Source: Oscillospiraceae bacterium
Lineage (GTDB): Bacteria > Bacillota > Clostridia > Oscillospirales > Oscillospiraceae
Reading direction: 5' to 3'
DNA: 41,139 bases
Assembly: GCA_902785905.1 (NCBI GenBank)
Contig: CADAAM010000008.1
Span: 1 to 41,139 of the forward strand
In this document: piece after piece, positions 8,832-15,019 of the stretch
Numbering within the stretch: position 1 is the stretch's first letter
Layout: every line of letters starts with the position of its first letter
Translations under genes and position numbers: made by a program
Notes under the pieces: generated by a model
Database searches by the model: none
What the model was told of the DNA's origin: nothing
Seen by the model: the letters and a program-made list of their open reading frames with translations, nothing else

Positions 8832-9277
8832 GCCGAAGTCCCGCCGCGCATATAGCCGCCGAGCACGCCGTTGACAAAGGCGACCGTATCCGGCTCATCA
8901 TAGCCTTTTGCAAGCTCCACCGCCTCGTTGATGGCGGCGGCGTTCGGAATATCGTCCATATACAGGATCTCGCAGAGGGCGCAGCGCAGAACGGCCAGCG
9001 CCGTTTTGGAGATACGCTCGAGCTTCCAGCCTTTGGCGTAGCGGCGAATCTGCTCGTCGATCTCATCCCGGTGCTCGTCGATCAGGGTGACGAGGCGGGT
9101 GATATAGGTCATCTGCTTTTCGTCGGGATACTGAGCATAGAGCTCGTCCTCCCGGGCGAGGCTGTCATAATGCTCACGCTCAAAGAAGCGCTCCATAAGT
9201 TCCGCGGGCTGTTCGCCCGTGGCGGCAGCCGCAAAGCCGAGCTGAATGGCGATCTCTCTCGCCGTTGTTCTGGTCAT
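8828..9277 (-). CDS. nusB: Transcription antitermination factor NusB
   Basis: All-helical RNA-binding protein that, with NusE (S10), supports antitermination on rRNA operons. Its 149 residues include TTAREIAIQLGFAA near the start. The C-terminal signature is DDIPNAAAINEAVELAKGY followed by FVNGVLGG, matching the family's P.....INEAVELAK....fVNGvLd pattern. GGAGG lies 7 nt before the ATG. It follows the Asp23-like gene by 15 nt and leads into xseA, a common Firmicute order. Confidence 0.94.
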   Translation of the reverse strand: MTRTTAREIAIQLGFAAAATGEQPAELMERFFEREHYDSLAREDELYAQYPDEKQMTYITRLVTLIDEHRDEIDEQIRRYAKGWKLERISKTALAVLRCALCEILYMDDIPNAAAINEAVELAKGYDEPDTVAFVNGVLGGYMRGGTSA

Positions 9278-9292
9278 GTCGATACCTCCGTT

Positions 9293-9655
9293 TTATTTAT
9301 CAAAGGAGATGCCGGAAACGTGGACGTTGACCTCTGCCTGCTCAAGTCCGGTCGAAGCCTGGATCATGGACATGACCTTCTCCTGCACCTCCCGCGCGAC
9401 CTGGACAATATTGCAGCCATACATAACATTGATAATGACATCGACAATGATTTTTCCGTCGATAAACTGGACTTTGACGCCCTTGCTGACCGTTTTCAAG
9501 CCGATCAGCTCGGCAAGTTCGGTCCCCGCGGTATAGGACAGACCAGCTACGCCCTCAACCTCGCCGACGACGGATTTCACGATGTCGGTGATGACTTCTT
9601 CCGAAATATTGATACTGCCTTTTTCCGCCTGGCAGCTGATATAATTCTCGCCCAT
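9293..9655 (-). CDS. Asp23/Gls24 family protein
   Basis: Small alkaline-shock/envelope-stress family protein of 120 residues. It contains INISEEVITDIVKSVVGEVEG near the start, then VKVQFIDGKIIVDVIINVMYG and VAREVQEKVMSMI, the usual Asp23 order. The ATG at 9655 has GGAGG 6 nt upstream; an upstream open extension to 9748 overlaps the spoIIIA terminator and is rejected. Asp23-nusB adjacency is common in clostridia. It heads the nusB block. A weak promoter candidate (TTGCAT, 16 nt, TAGAAA) lies in the AT-rich gap upstream. Confidence 0.9.
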   Translation of the reverse strand: MGENYISCQAEKGSINISEEVITDIVKSVVGEVEGVAGLSYTAGTELAELIGLKTVSKGVKVQFIDGKIIVDVIINVMYGCNIVQVAREVQEKVMSMIQASTGLEQAEVNVHVSGISFDK

Positions 9656-9701
9656 AATGAACCTCCAAACTAAAATCTCTTTTCTATCATTTCCTCCTAA
9701 A

Positions 9702-9745
9702 TATGCAAAAATATTCAGGCGCGCCCCATAGACGCGCCTGAATAT
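9702..9745 (-). terminator. Intrinsic terminator of the spoIIIA operon
   Basis: A perfect 13-bp stem (9711-9723 with 9733-9745) has a 9-nt loop. On the minus strand it is followed by a TTTTT run. It starts at the last base of the spoIIIAH stop codon. Confidence 0.9.
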
Positions 9746-10284
9746 CATGCTTTTACCTCAATGATGCTCAGCTGTGAGGGGCTGTAGTTGGTCTCGGTGC
9801 AGATCACGTCCGTGATACGCGCGACGGCTTCCTCGCTCAGCCCCTCCACAGGGGCAGGGACGGCAACGGTGACCCTGTCGGTGCCTATGTAGACTACACA
9901 GTCCTCAAAATTCTTTGCCAGCAGGAGGTTCTCAATCTGCGTCTCCTGCAGCGACCAGGCAGCCATGTTGGTGATGGCGCTCATGGCTCCGTCAATGGTC
10001 TCCTGCGAGGCTGCATCCGAGGCAGCCGCCGTCTGCAATAACTCCAGCGCCTCGTCCCGTGACACCTGGCGGGTAAGTCTCGCCTCGGCAAAATACTCCG
10101 TGCCCGAAGTAACGAGCGTCTTTTCGAAGTCCACCTGGGCCGCCGTCATGGCCTCGTCCTCCGCATAGACCATCTCAGCGTCCGGCTTGCCCCAGCGGCT
10201 GTTGTAACTCCAGTTGAGGGCCACCGCCGCGCAGACGAACATCATCACCGCCAGCATGGTCAGGTTCCTTTTTCGATTCTTCAT
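9745..10284 (-). CDS. spoIIIAH: Stage III sporulation protein AH
   Basis: Mother-cell protein that pairs with forespore SpoIIQ across the engulfment septum; its extracellular domain resembles YscJ/FliF ring proteins. It has 179 residues with one N-terminal membrane segment (about 9-24). A helical Ala/Glu-rich stretch follows, then the folded C-terminal domain with CVVYIGTDRVTVAVPAP and ITDVICTETNYSPSQLSIIE. It is the last gene of the operon, 21 nt after spoIIIAG, with GGAGGAG upstream. Confidence 0.93.
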   Translation of the reverse strand: MKNRKRNLTMLAVMMFVCAAVALNWSYNSRWGKPDAEMVYAEDEAMTAAQVDFEKTLVTSGTEYFAEARLTRQVSRDEALELLQTAAASDAASQETIDGAMSAITNMAAWSLQETQIENLLLAKNFEDCVVYIGTDRVTVAVPAPVEGLSEEAVARITDVICTETNYSPSQLSIIEVKA

Positions 10285-10305
10285 GATGCCAGATCTCCTC
10301 CCCGT

Positions 10306-10632
10306 TCAAGTCCTTAATTTCAAAATGATGATCCTGTCAGAGCCAAAGCCAGTATATGCGGCGGCGGCTCGTATCATGTCAAGCCGTACCTTGGCGTCCG
10401 CAGCCCCGGTGCAGGCAACAATGACGCCGCTTTCGGAGATCAGAACACGTGCCTCCCCCACTCCCTTCACCTGGGAGAGCAGCGCCGCGAGCTCCTCTTG
10501 TGCGCCGGGGGCCGTATTGCTCTGCCTCTCCGGCATCGGGATCAGCAGCAGGGCCAGCCCGATCAGGAGGATGAGCAGCGGGTATTTGTACTTTTCCAGT
10601 ATAGCCGGAAGAGAGCTCCATTCCTTATTCAT
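10306..10632 (-). CDS. spoIIIAG: Stage III sporulation protein AG
   Basis: Ring-forming membrane component of the SpoIIIA-SpoIIQ feeding-tube complex. One membrane segment (PLLILLIGLALLLIPMP, about 18-34) is followed by a small ring-building domain containing LSQVKGVGEARVLISESG. At 108 residues it is much shorter than B. subtilis SpoIIIAG (about 229), with a reduced linker. The ATG overlaps the spoIIIAF end by 8 nt. Confidence 0.9.
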   Translation of the reverse strand: MNKEWSSLPAILEKYKYPLLILLIGLALLLIPMPERQSNTAPGAQEELAALLSQVKGVGEARVLISESGVIVACTGAADAKVRLDMIRAAAAYTGFGSDRIIILKLRT

Positions 10633-11107
10633 TCAGCGTCCACTCCTGTCTTTCCGGCGGTATCCCCAGCTCGTCGCGAAGCTGCCCGACCAGCCGCTCC
10701 GCCTTCTCCGGGCTTCCGTCCGCGCGAACCGACGCCGCGTACGGCAGCCAGTTTCCCCACTCGTCCTGCGTAAGCTCCACCGTCACGTCCGAAACCTTCA
10801 GGCCGTGCTTTGACGCCTGCTCCTCCAGCCAGCGCTCGCAGTTTTTCTGCAAAAGCAGCTTTTTCAAAAGCGTCTCGCTCTGGGCGCGGCTCATCATGAT
10901 TTCCGCCTCCGCGCTGTTGAACTTTGCCTCGCCGAGAGAGAACAGGTCGTAGTCAAAACCGTGCACGGGCGCAACGGCGGCGGTGATCAGAACGGCGGTA
11001 AAAAGCATTCCCATCACACGCCGGACACCTCCCGCCGGGCACAGGAACAAAAGCGCGCCGCCGAAAACACTCATTGCAATCAGCGTCTTTAAAACTGTCT
11101 GCATCAT
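10625..11107 (-). CDS. spoIIIAF: Stage III sporulation protein AF
   Basis: Mother-cell membrane protein of the SpoIIIA complex. It is 160 aa from the ATG at 11107, which overlaps the spoIIIAE stop (ATGA). Two membrane segments lie near residues 6-25 and 30-48 (LLFLCPAGGVRRVMGMLF, then TAVLITAAVAP). A soluble C-terminal domain includes VSDVTVELTQDEWGNW. The open frame continues upstream to 11164, but that part overlaps spoIIIAE and is unlikely to be translated. Confidence 0.9.
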   Translation of the reverse strand: MMQTVLKTLIAMSVFGGALLFLCPAGGVRRVMGMLFTAVLITAAVAPVHGFDYDLFSLGEAKFNSAEAEIMMSRAQSETLLKKLLLQKNCERWLEEQASKHGLKVSDVTVELTQDEWGNWLPYAASVRADGSPEKAERLVGQLRDELGIPPERQEWTLNE

Positions 11108-12198
11108 CCTGTCACCGCCTTCATCCCTGTCGTAAACGCGAGAAAGAGCATCAAGGCGCTGCATCCGAGCAGTCCTATCAGCATGGCCGCGGCACTGCCG
11201 ACACAGGAAAAGAGCTGTCTTAAGCGTGGACTCTGCAGAGACTCCGCCACGGCCGCGACGGTTTTGAACACAAATTTTTTGACCGCCAGCACCGCAAAGG
11301 GGCCGACGCTGATGGCACAGACCGCGATCAGGCCGAAGACGCCTGTACAGCTGCGCACCAGAGCGGCCGCAGAGAGGACGGCGGCAGAGGCATCCGCGAT
11401 CATACCGCCGACCACCGGCAGAGTGCCGGAAATCACGCTTCGCGCCGTCTTGATCGCGGCTGCATCCACGGAGGTGCTGATGAGTGCGCTCATGCTGAGG
11501 TACGCGCTAAAGGCGAGGGCCGCGTATGTCATCACAGTCTTGGCTGCCCAGCGGACGAGTTTCTCCATAGCGGTGAGGATGGGATTGGAAAACAGCACGT
11601 CGGCAAGCCCGAGTGCGAGGTCGGCATAGATGAGTGGAATCACCGCTCTCTGCGCAAGACTCATCATCACGTCCAGGGCGAGCGTCGCCGCCGCATAGCG
11701 CACGGCGGCGGAGCTCACCGCCCCGCCTGCCGCCGCGGCGGTATAGATCACCGGCAGGGCCGCCTTGGAGTAGTCGGAGATCCTGTACATGGCCTGCGTG
11801 GTCTGTCCGATCAGCGTGTTGACGCCACCCGCGAGCAGGATGGCGGCGGCGCAGGCGGCAGATATTTCGATCAGCTCCCGGATCTTGTCCTCCTGGCAGA
11901 CCGCACAGAGGAAGGCGCTGAGAAACAGCAGCGCCAGGAGATTTGCCGCAAAGCCAAGGCTTGACCGCAGCTCCGCGCGGAGCCTGTCGGCAAAGGCACA
12001 CCAGAGCCGGGACAGGGCCGCGCCCGCGTCGTAGCGTTCAAACCCGACTTCTCCGCTGATGGCGGCCTCCTCCTCGCTCAGAGCGCGCTCCATGGCTTTG
12101 GCGTCGAAGATGTCCAGTGCGCTCTCCCCGAGATTCTCGGCATAAGCCCGCCCGATAAAGGCGGGGAGTATCAGCATCAGGATCAGCAGTCGTTTCAC
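11104..12198 (-). CDS. spoIIIAE: Stage III sporulation protein AE
   Basis: Polytopic membrane protein, probably a transport subunit of the SpoIIIA complex. A signal peptide, VKRLLILMLILPAFIGRAYA, opens the 364-residue protein, and multiple hydrophobic segments follow (for example LLALLFLSAFLCAV and MLIGLLGCSALMLFLAF). The start is a GTG at 12198 whose last bases form the spoIIIAD stop, with AGGCGG upstream. The longer reading frame to 12564 is a shadow of spoIIIAD, since its extra residues look random and charged. Confidence 0.92.
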   Translation of the reverse strand: MKRLLILMLILPAFIGRAYAENLGESALDIFDAKAMERALSEEEAAISGEVGFERYDAGAALSRLWCAFADRLRAELRSSLGFAANLLALLFLSAFLCAVCQEDKIRELIEISAACAAAILLAGGVNTLIGQTTQAMYRISDYSKAALPVIYTAAAAGGAVSSAAVRYAAATLALDVMMSLAQRAVIPLIYADLALGLADVLFSNPILTAMEKLVRWAAKTVMTYAALAFSAYLSMSALISTSVDAAAIKTARSVISGTLPVVGGMIADASAAVLSAAALVRSCTGVFGLIAVCAISVGPFAVLAVKKFVFKTVAAVAESLQSPRLRQLFSCVGSAAAMLIGLLGCSALMLFLAFTTGMKAVTG

Positions 12199-12581
12199 AG
12201 CAGCCCGCCTATCGTCGTCAGCATGGTAAAGATCATGGGCATTGAGACTGCGACGGCGCAGAGCGTCCCCGCAAGCTCCACCGCTGAGGCCAGCGCCGCC
12301 TGGGAGGCGTCCCGGCAGAGGTCGGAGCCGAGCCTGCTCGCCGCCGCGATGCCGAGACATTTGAGCATGGGCCTCATCTGCATCGTCGTGTCCGCGAATA
12401 TCTTCTCCGCCTCCCGGAAGGAGGAGATCGTCTTCTCCAAAAGTGAGGCCGAGGCGATCAGCAGTGTCACGACCGTCACCGCCGCGAGGGCGAAGGAGAA
12501 CTCCGGATTCATCCGGCGTATCATCAAACTCACAAGGGCGCTGAATATGGCCAGCGCCGCACACTTGACCGCAAGCTCCAT
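12195..12581 (-). CDS. spoIIIAD: Stage III sporulation protein AD
   Basis: Small membrane protein of the SpoIIIA complex. Its 128 residues hold several hydrophobic helices, including CAALAIFSALVSLMIRRMNPE and FALAAVTVVTLLIASASLL. The IRRMNPEFSF pattern between the first two helices is typical of SpoIIIAC/AD. It begins 1 nt after the spoIIIAC stop and overlaps spoIIIAE. Confidence 0.93.
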   Translation of the reverse strand: MELAVKCAALAIFSALVSLMIRRMNPEFSFALAAVTVVTLLIASASLLEKTISSFREAEKIFADTTMQMRPMLKCLGIAAASRLGSDLCRDASQAALASAVELAGTLCAVAVSMPMIFTMLTTIGGLL

Positions 12582-12582
12582 C

Positions 12583-12777
12583 CTACAGTCCGAACAGCGC
12601 CTTGATCATATGGAACAGCTCGCTGATCTTCTGCACGACGACCATCAGCACCACGATCAGAGCCGTGATTGTGGTCATCAACGCCTGCTCCTCCCGGCCG
12701 GAGCGCTGCAGAAGAATATTCAAAACAGCTACCAGTATTCCGACCGCAGCGATCTTGAAAATCAAATCGACGTCCAT
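12583..12777 (-). CDS. spoIIIAC: Stage III sporulation protein AC
   Basis: At 64 residues this is the smallest SpoIIIA protein, with normal length. Two transmembrane helices (LIFKIAAVGILVAVLNILL and TTITALIVVLMVVVQKI) are separated by the conserved RSGREEQALM loop. It lies 8 nt after spoIIIAB and 1 nt before spoIIIAD. Confidence 0.95.
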   Translation of the reverse strand: MDVDLIFKIAAVGILVAVLNILLQRSGREEQALMTTITALIVVLMVVVQKISELFHMIKALFGL

Positions 12778-12785
12778 CTTTTCTC

Positions 12786-13295
12786 CTAAATCAGTATGAT
12801 CCCGACGAGCGCGGCCGCCGCCAAACTCAGCCCAAGCGTCAGGCGCTTTGTCTGAGGCAGCGACTGACGCAGCGCGTCCAGACGGCGGCAGAGCACAGCC
12901 CGGCAGCCCTCCACCGCCCTGAGCTGCGTCTCCAGCTCATAACGGCCGAGAACAGTGCCGAGTTCTTCGAGCGCCTTCACGGCTTCCCCTTCCGGCAGGG
13001 CTGGTGCTGACCCCAAGGCGTTTTTCCAAAGTGCGAAGAAGCTGTATTCGCCGAGCCTGTCCATGGAAACAGCTAGCGCCTGCAAAAATACCGCGGCAGC
13101 TCCGTCGCTTCTCGGAATCAGCTCGCCGATTAGCTCCGGTATAGGGGCCGCCTCACAGCCGAGCAGGCCGCCGAGCTGTTCGAGCATGGCGCAGAAGGAG
13201 GAAAGGAAGGCCGTCTCGCGCTTTTTTGCGCCGATGTGCCGCAGCGTGAAGAGCAGGGCTGCGAGTTGTAAAAGAACAAAACCGGCGATTTTCAT
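12786..13295 (-). CDS. spoIIIAB: Stage III sporulation protein AB
   Basis: Its 169 residues have hydrophobic segments at both ends (FVLLQLAALLFTL and TLGLSLAAAALVGIILI). The middle is helical and Leu/Glu-rich, with LGRYELETQLRAVEGCR. Family members resemble GspF-type proteins of type II secretion and are thought to work with the ATPase SpoIIIAA. The ATG overlaps the spoIIIAA stop as ATGA. Confidence 0.92.
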   Translation of the reverse strand: MKIAGFVLLQLAALLFTLRHIGAKKRETAFLSSFCAMLEQLGGLLGCEAAPIPELIGELIPRSDGAAAVFLQALAVSMDRLGEYSFFALWKNALGSAPALPEGEAVKALEELGTVLGRYELETQLRAVEGCRAVLCRRLDALRQSLPQTKRLTLGLSLAAAALVGIILI

Positions 13296-14152
13296 CCGTC
13301 CAGACTCACTCTGTCATAGATGCGCTTCCCGCCGAGGCAGCGTATCGTCACCAGCTCACGGAAGACGCCGCCTGTCAGCAGCTTCCTGTACAAGGGGCGG
13401 CGCAGCATGTCTTCACGGTCTTTCCCGTGGGCGGTCGCAAAGAGCAGCACACCGCAGCCCACGATCTGCTCCACAGCCCGCAGATCTTCCTCGACTGTGA
13501 TCTCATCCATGGCGACGATCTGCGGATTCATGCCCCGCAGCAGCATCATGGCGGCCCGTCCCTTCGGAACGCCGACCAGTACGTCGCTCCCCTGTCCGAG
13601 ATCAAACTGCGCCTCCCCGGCGTAGCAGGCGCTCAGCTCGTTTCGTTCGTCGATCACCGCCACGCGCATGGAGCGCGCAGCGGTGCGGATCAGCTCTCTG
13701 AGAAGGCTGGTTTTCCCTACGCCCGGAGGTGCGGCGATCAGGATGCTCGTCGCTGCGGGATAGAGCAGCTTTTCGATCAGCGTCATGCAGTCCGACGTGC
13801 AGCCGCATGGAATGCGGATGGCAAGGGAGCTGAAGGAGCGCAGTCCGTTCATTGTCCCGCCGCTGTACACGGCTTCACCGCAGATGCCGATACGAAGTCC
13901 CCTGTAACTGATATACCCACTGCAGATCGCCGGGGCCGCCGCGTGGATGGACGCGCCCGTCGCTTTCTCCAGTATATGCAGCAGCGTCTCCCGGCTGACG
14001 TTAGATGTGTTCACCGGCTGTTCCCTGCCCGCGATCACGACGCCGGGCGGTCTGCCGCGCCGCAGACGCAGTTCCTCTGCGTCCGGGTATGCCGCCAGTG
14101 CCTTTGCAAGAGGTTCTGGCAAAAGGCTCAGGGCCATTGTCCATGCGTCCAT
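13292..14152 (-). CDS. spoIIIAA: Stage III sporulation protein AA, ATPase
   Basis: Cytoplasmic ATPase of the SpoIIIA complex, related to secretion/R3H-type AAA ATPases. The Walker A motif is in IAAPPGVGKTSLLREL, followed by VAVIDERNELSACY. A Walker B-like stretch is PQIVAMDEITVEEDL, and LLFATAHGKDREDM comes later. The ATG at 14152 is chosen (286 aa) because the sigma-E-like promoter would start transcription near 14165, placing GGAAGTGA just before it. ATG 14167 or TTG 14173 would be almost leaderless. Confidence 0.93.
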   Translation of the reverse strand: MDAWTMALSLLPEPLAKALAAYPDAEELRLRRGRPPGVVIAGREQPVNTSNVSRETLLHILEKATGASIHAAAPAICSGYISYRGLRIGICGEAVYSGGTMNGLRSFSSLAIRIPCGCTSDCMTLIEKLLYPAATSILIAAPPGVGKTSLLRELIRTAARSMRVAVIDERNELSACYAGEAQFDLGQGSDVLVGVPKGRAAMMLLRGMNPQIVAMDEITVEEDLRAVEQIVGCGVLLFATAHGKDREDMLRRPLYRKLLTGGVFRELVTIRCLGGKRIYDRVSLDG

Positions 14153-14171
14153 TTCATCACTTCCCATGGAC

Positions 14172-14200
14172 AATCTATGCGCAGTAATCCCTGAATATGA
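14172..14200 (-). promoter_or_regulatory. Sigma-E-like promoter of the spoIIIA operon
   Basis: Minus strand TCATATT (14200-14194), 14-nt spacer, CATAGATT (14179-14172). This closely fits the Bacillus sigma-E pattern (-35 KMATATT, -10 CATACAnT, about 14 nt apart). The spoIIIA operon is known to be sigma-E dependent in B. subtilis. Confidence 0.75.
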
Positions 14201-14229
14201 AAAAAGAGTCTCGCACGAAAGCGAGACTC
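14200..14229 (-). terminator. Terminator insulating the spoIIIA promoter
   Basis: A perfect 9-bp stem, GAGTCTCGC/GCGAGACTC (14206-14214 with 14221-14229), has a 6-nt loop. It is followed on the minus strand by TTTTTT. It would end transcripts coming from the HAD and ATPase genes directly at the sigma-E -35 element. Confidence 0.8.
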
Positions 14230-14422
14230 AGACCGTAGACAAACCCTTGCAAACCAAGTTGGTCTTGTAAGGGGGATCTGTGAAGGGGGACGGGGAGTCC
14301 CCCTTCACGTACAATCCACGCAAAAATAAAAATGGGAACTTTTTTGGAAGTTCCCATTTTTGCCTCTCAAGCTGTCGACACTTTGTCGACAGCTTGAAGA
14401 GTCCCGCACGAAAGCGAGACTC
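14230..14422 (+). repeat. Dispersed multi-hairpin repeat, copy A
   Basis: An array of strong hairpins: an imperfect one at about 14243-14274, then perfect stems 14280-14291/14297-14308 (12 bp), 14328-14341/14348-14361 (14 bp) and 14367-14379/14385-14397 (13 bp). The core 14230-14397 recurs almost unchanged in the opposite orientation at 32641-32800. A second copy of the flanking 9-bp hairpin (one base changed) closes the unit at 14399-14422. Short reading frames crossing it look like shadows. This fills the gap between spoIIIAA and the HAD gene. Confidence 0.85.
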
Positions 14423-14440
14423 TGTGGATACATATAAAGA

Positions 14441-15007
14441 TTATTTTTTCCCGGGCCAGGGGAACAGCCGGTGCTTTTTAACCAGAAAGGCTCTGTCCGC
14501 GATATCAGCCATGGGGCTGTCGGTGAGGGAGTCGGAATAAAAGGCCTCCGTGCGGCCGTGGGGATGCAGGCCGTAGAATCGCCGCACCTTCTCGTGGTCG
14601 TGGCAGTTTTCACCGCTGATGCGTCCGCTGCGGCTGTCCATTTCGGTCGCGATCAGCCGGACGCCCAGCTTGTCGCAGATCGGCTGTAGCAGAAAGCGGG
14701 GCGAGGCGGAGAGAATCAGATCGTCACTGCGCTTCTGGGCCAGATACCAGGCCCCGATGCGCCTCTCGTTTTTGTGCCAGAAAGCGGCTACCGCTTCGTC
14801 GATATCCCGGATCTCCGACAGGAAGGAGAAGAGTTGCTGCTTGAGCTCCCTGGCGCTGACCTCCCCCCTTCGGTAGCGCAGCGCCATGCGCAGGCTTTTC
14901 GGCAGCGTCGGCAGGAGCGCCGTGGGATAGCGCCGCAGGCAGAAACGGAAGAAGCAGGCGGAGCTGTCCGGGTAGAATATCGTTTTATCAAAATCGTAGG
15001 TGTTCAT
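14441..15007 (-). CDS. HAD-superfamily hydrolase (SerB/PgpC-like, subfamily IB)
   Basis: Predicted phosphatase of 188 residues. HAD motif I is DFDKT at residues 5-9. Motif II is probably the Ser in LILSASPRF. Lys in the HDHEKVRRF stretch would serve as motif III. Motif IV is FYSDSLTDSPM. The spacing resembles phosphoserine phosphatase-like and phosphatidylglycerophosphatase C-like enzymes; the substrate is unknown. AGGA lies 10 nt before the ATG. It follows the P-type-ATPase-like gene by 12 nt, so the two are probably co-transcribed. Confidence 0.8.
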   Translation of the reverse strand: MNTYDFDKTIFYPDSSACFFRFCLRRYPTALLPTLPKSLRMALRYRRGEVSARELKQQLFSFLSEIRDIDEAVAAFWHKNERRIGAWYLAQKRSDDLILSASPRFLLQPICDKLGVRLIATEMDSRSGRISGENCHDHEKVRRFYGLHPHGRTEAFYSDSLTDSPMADIADRAFLVKKHRLFPWPGKK

Positions 15008-15019
15008 AAATTGCAGTTC

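Noticed and set aside
9668..9694. Six-codon frame with AGGAGG just upstream of the Asp23-like gene
   Set aside because: The spacing to the ATG is too short and the frame trivial. More likely a chance match in the AT-rich leader.
14175..14613. Short reading frames within repeat copy A
   Set aside because: They follow palindromic sequence, lack ribosome-binding sites, and are not preserved in copy B.
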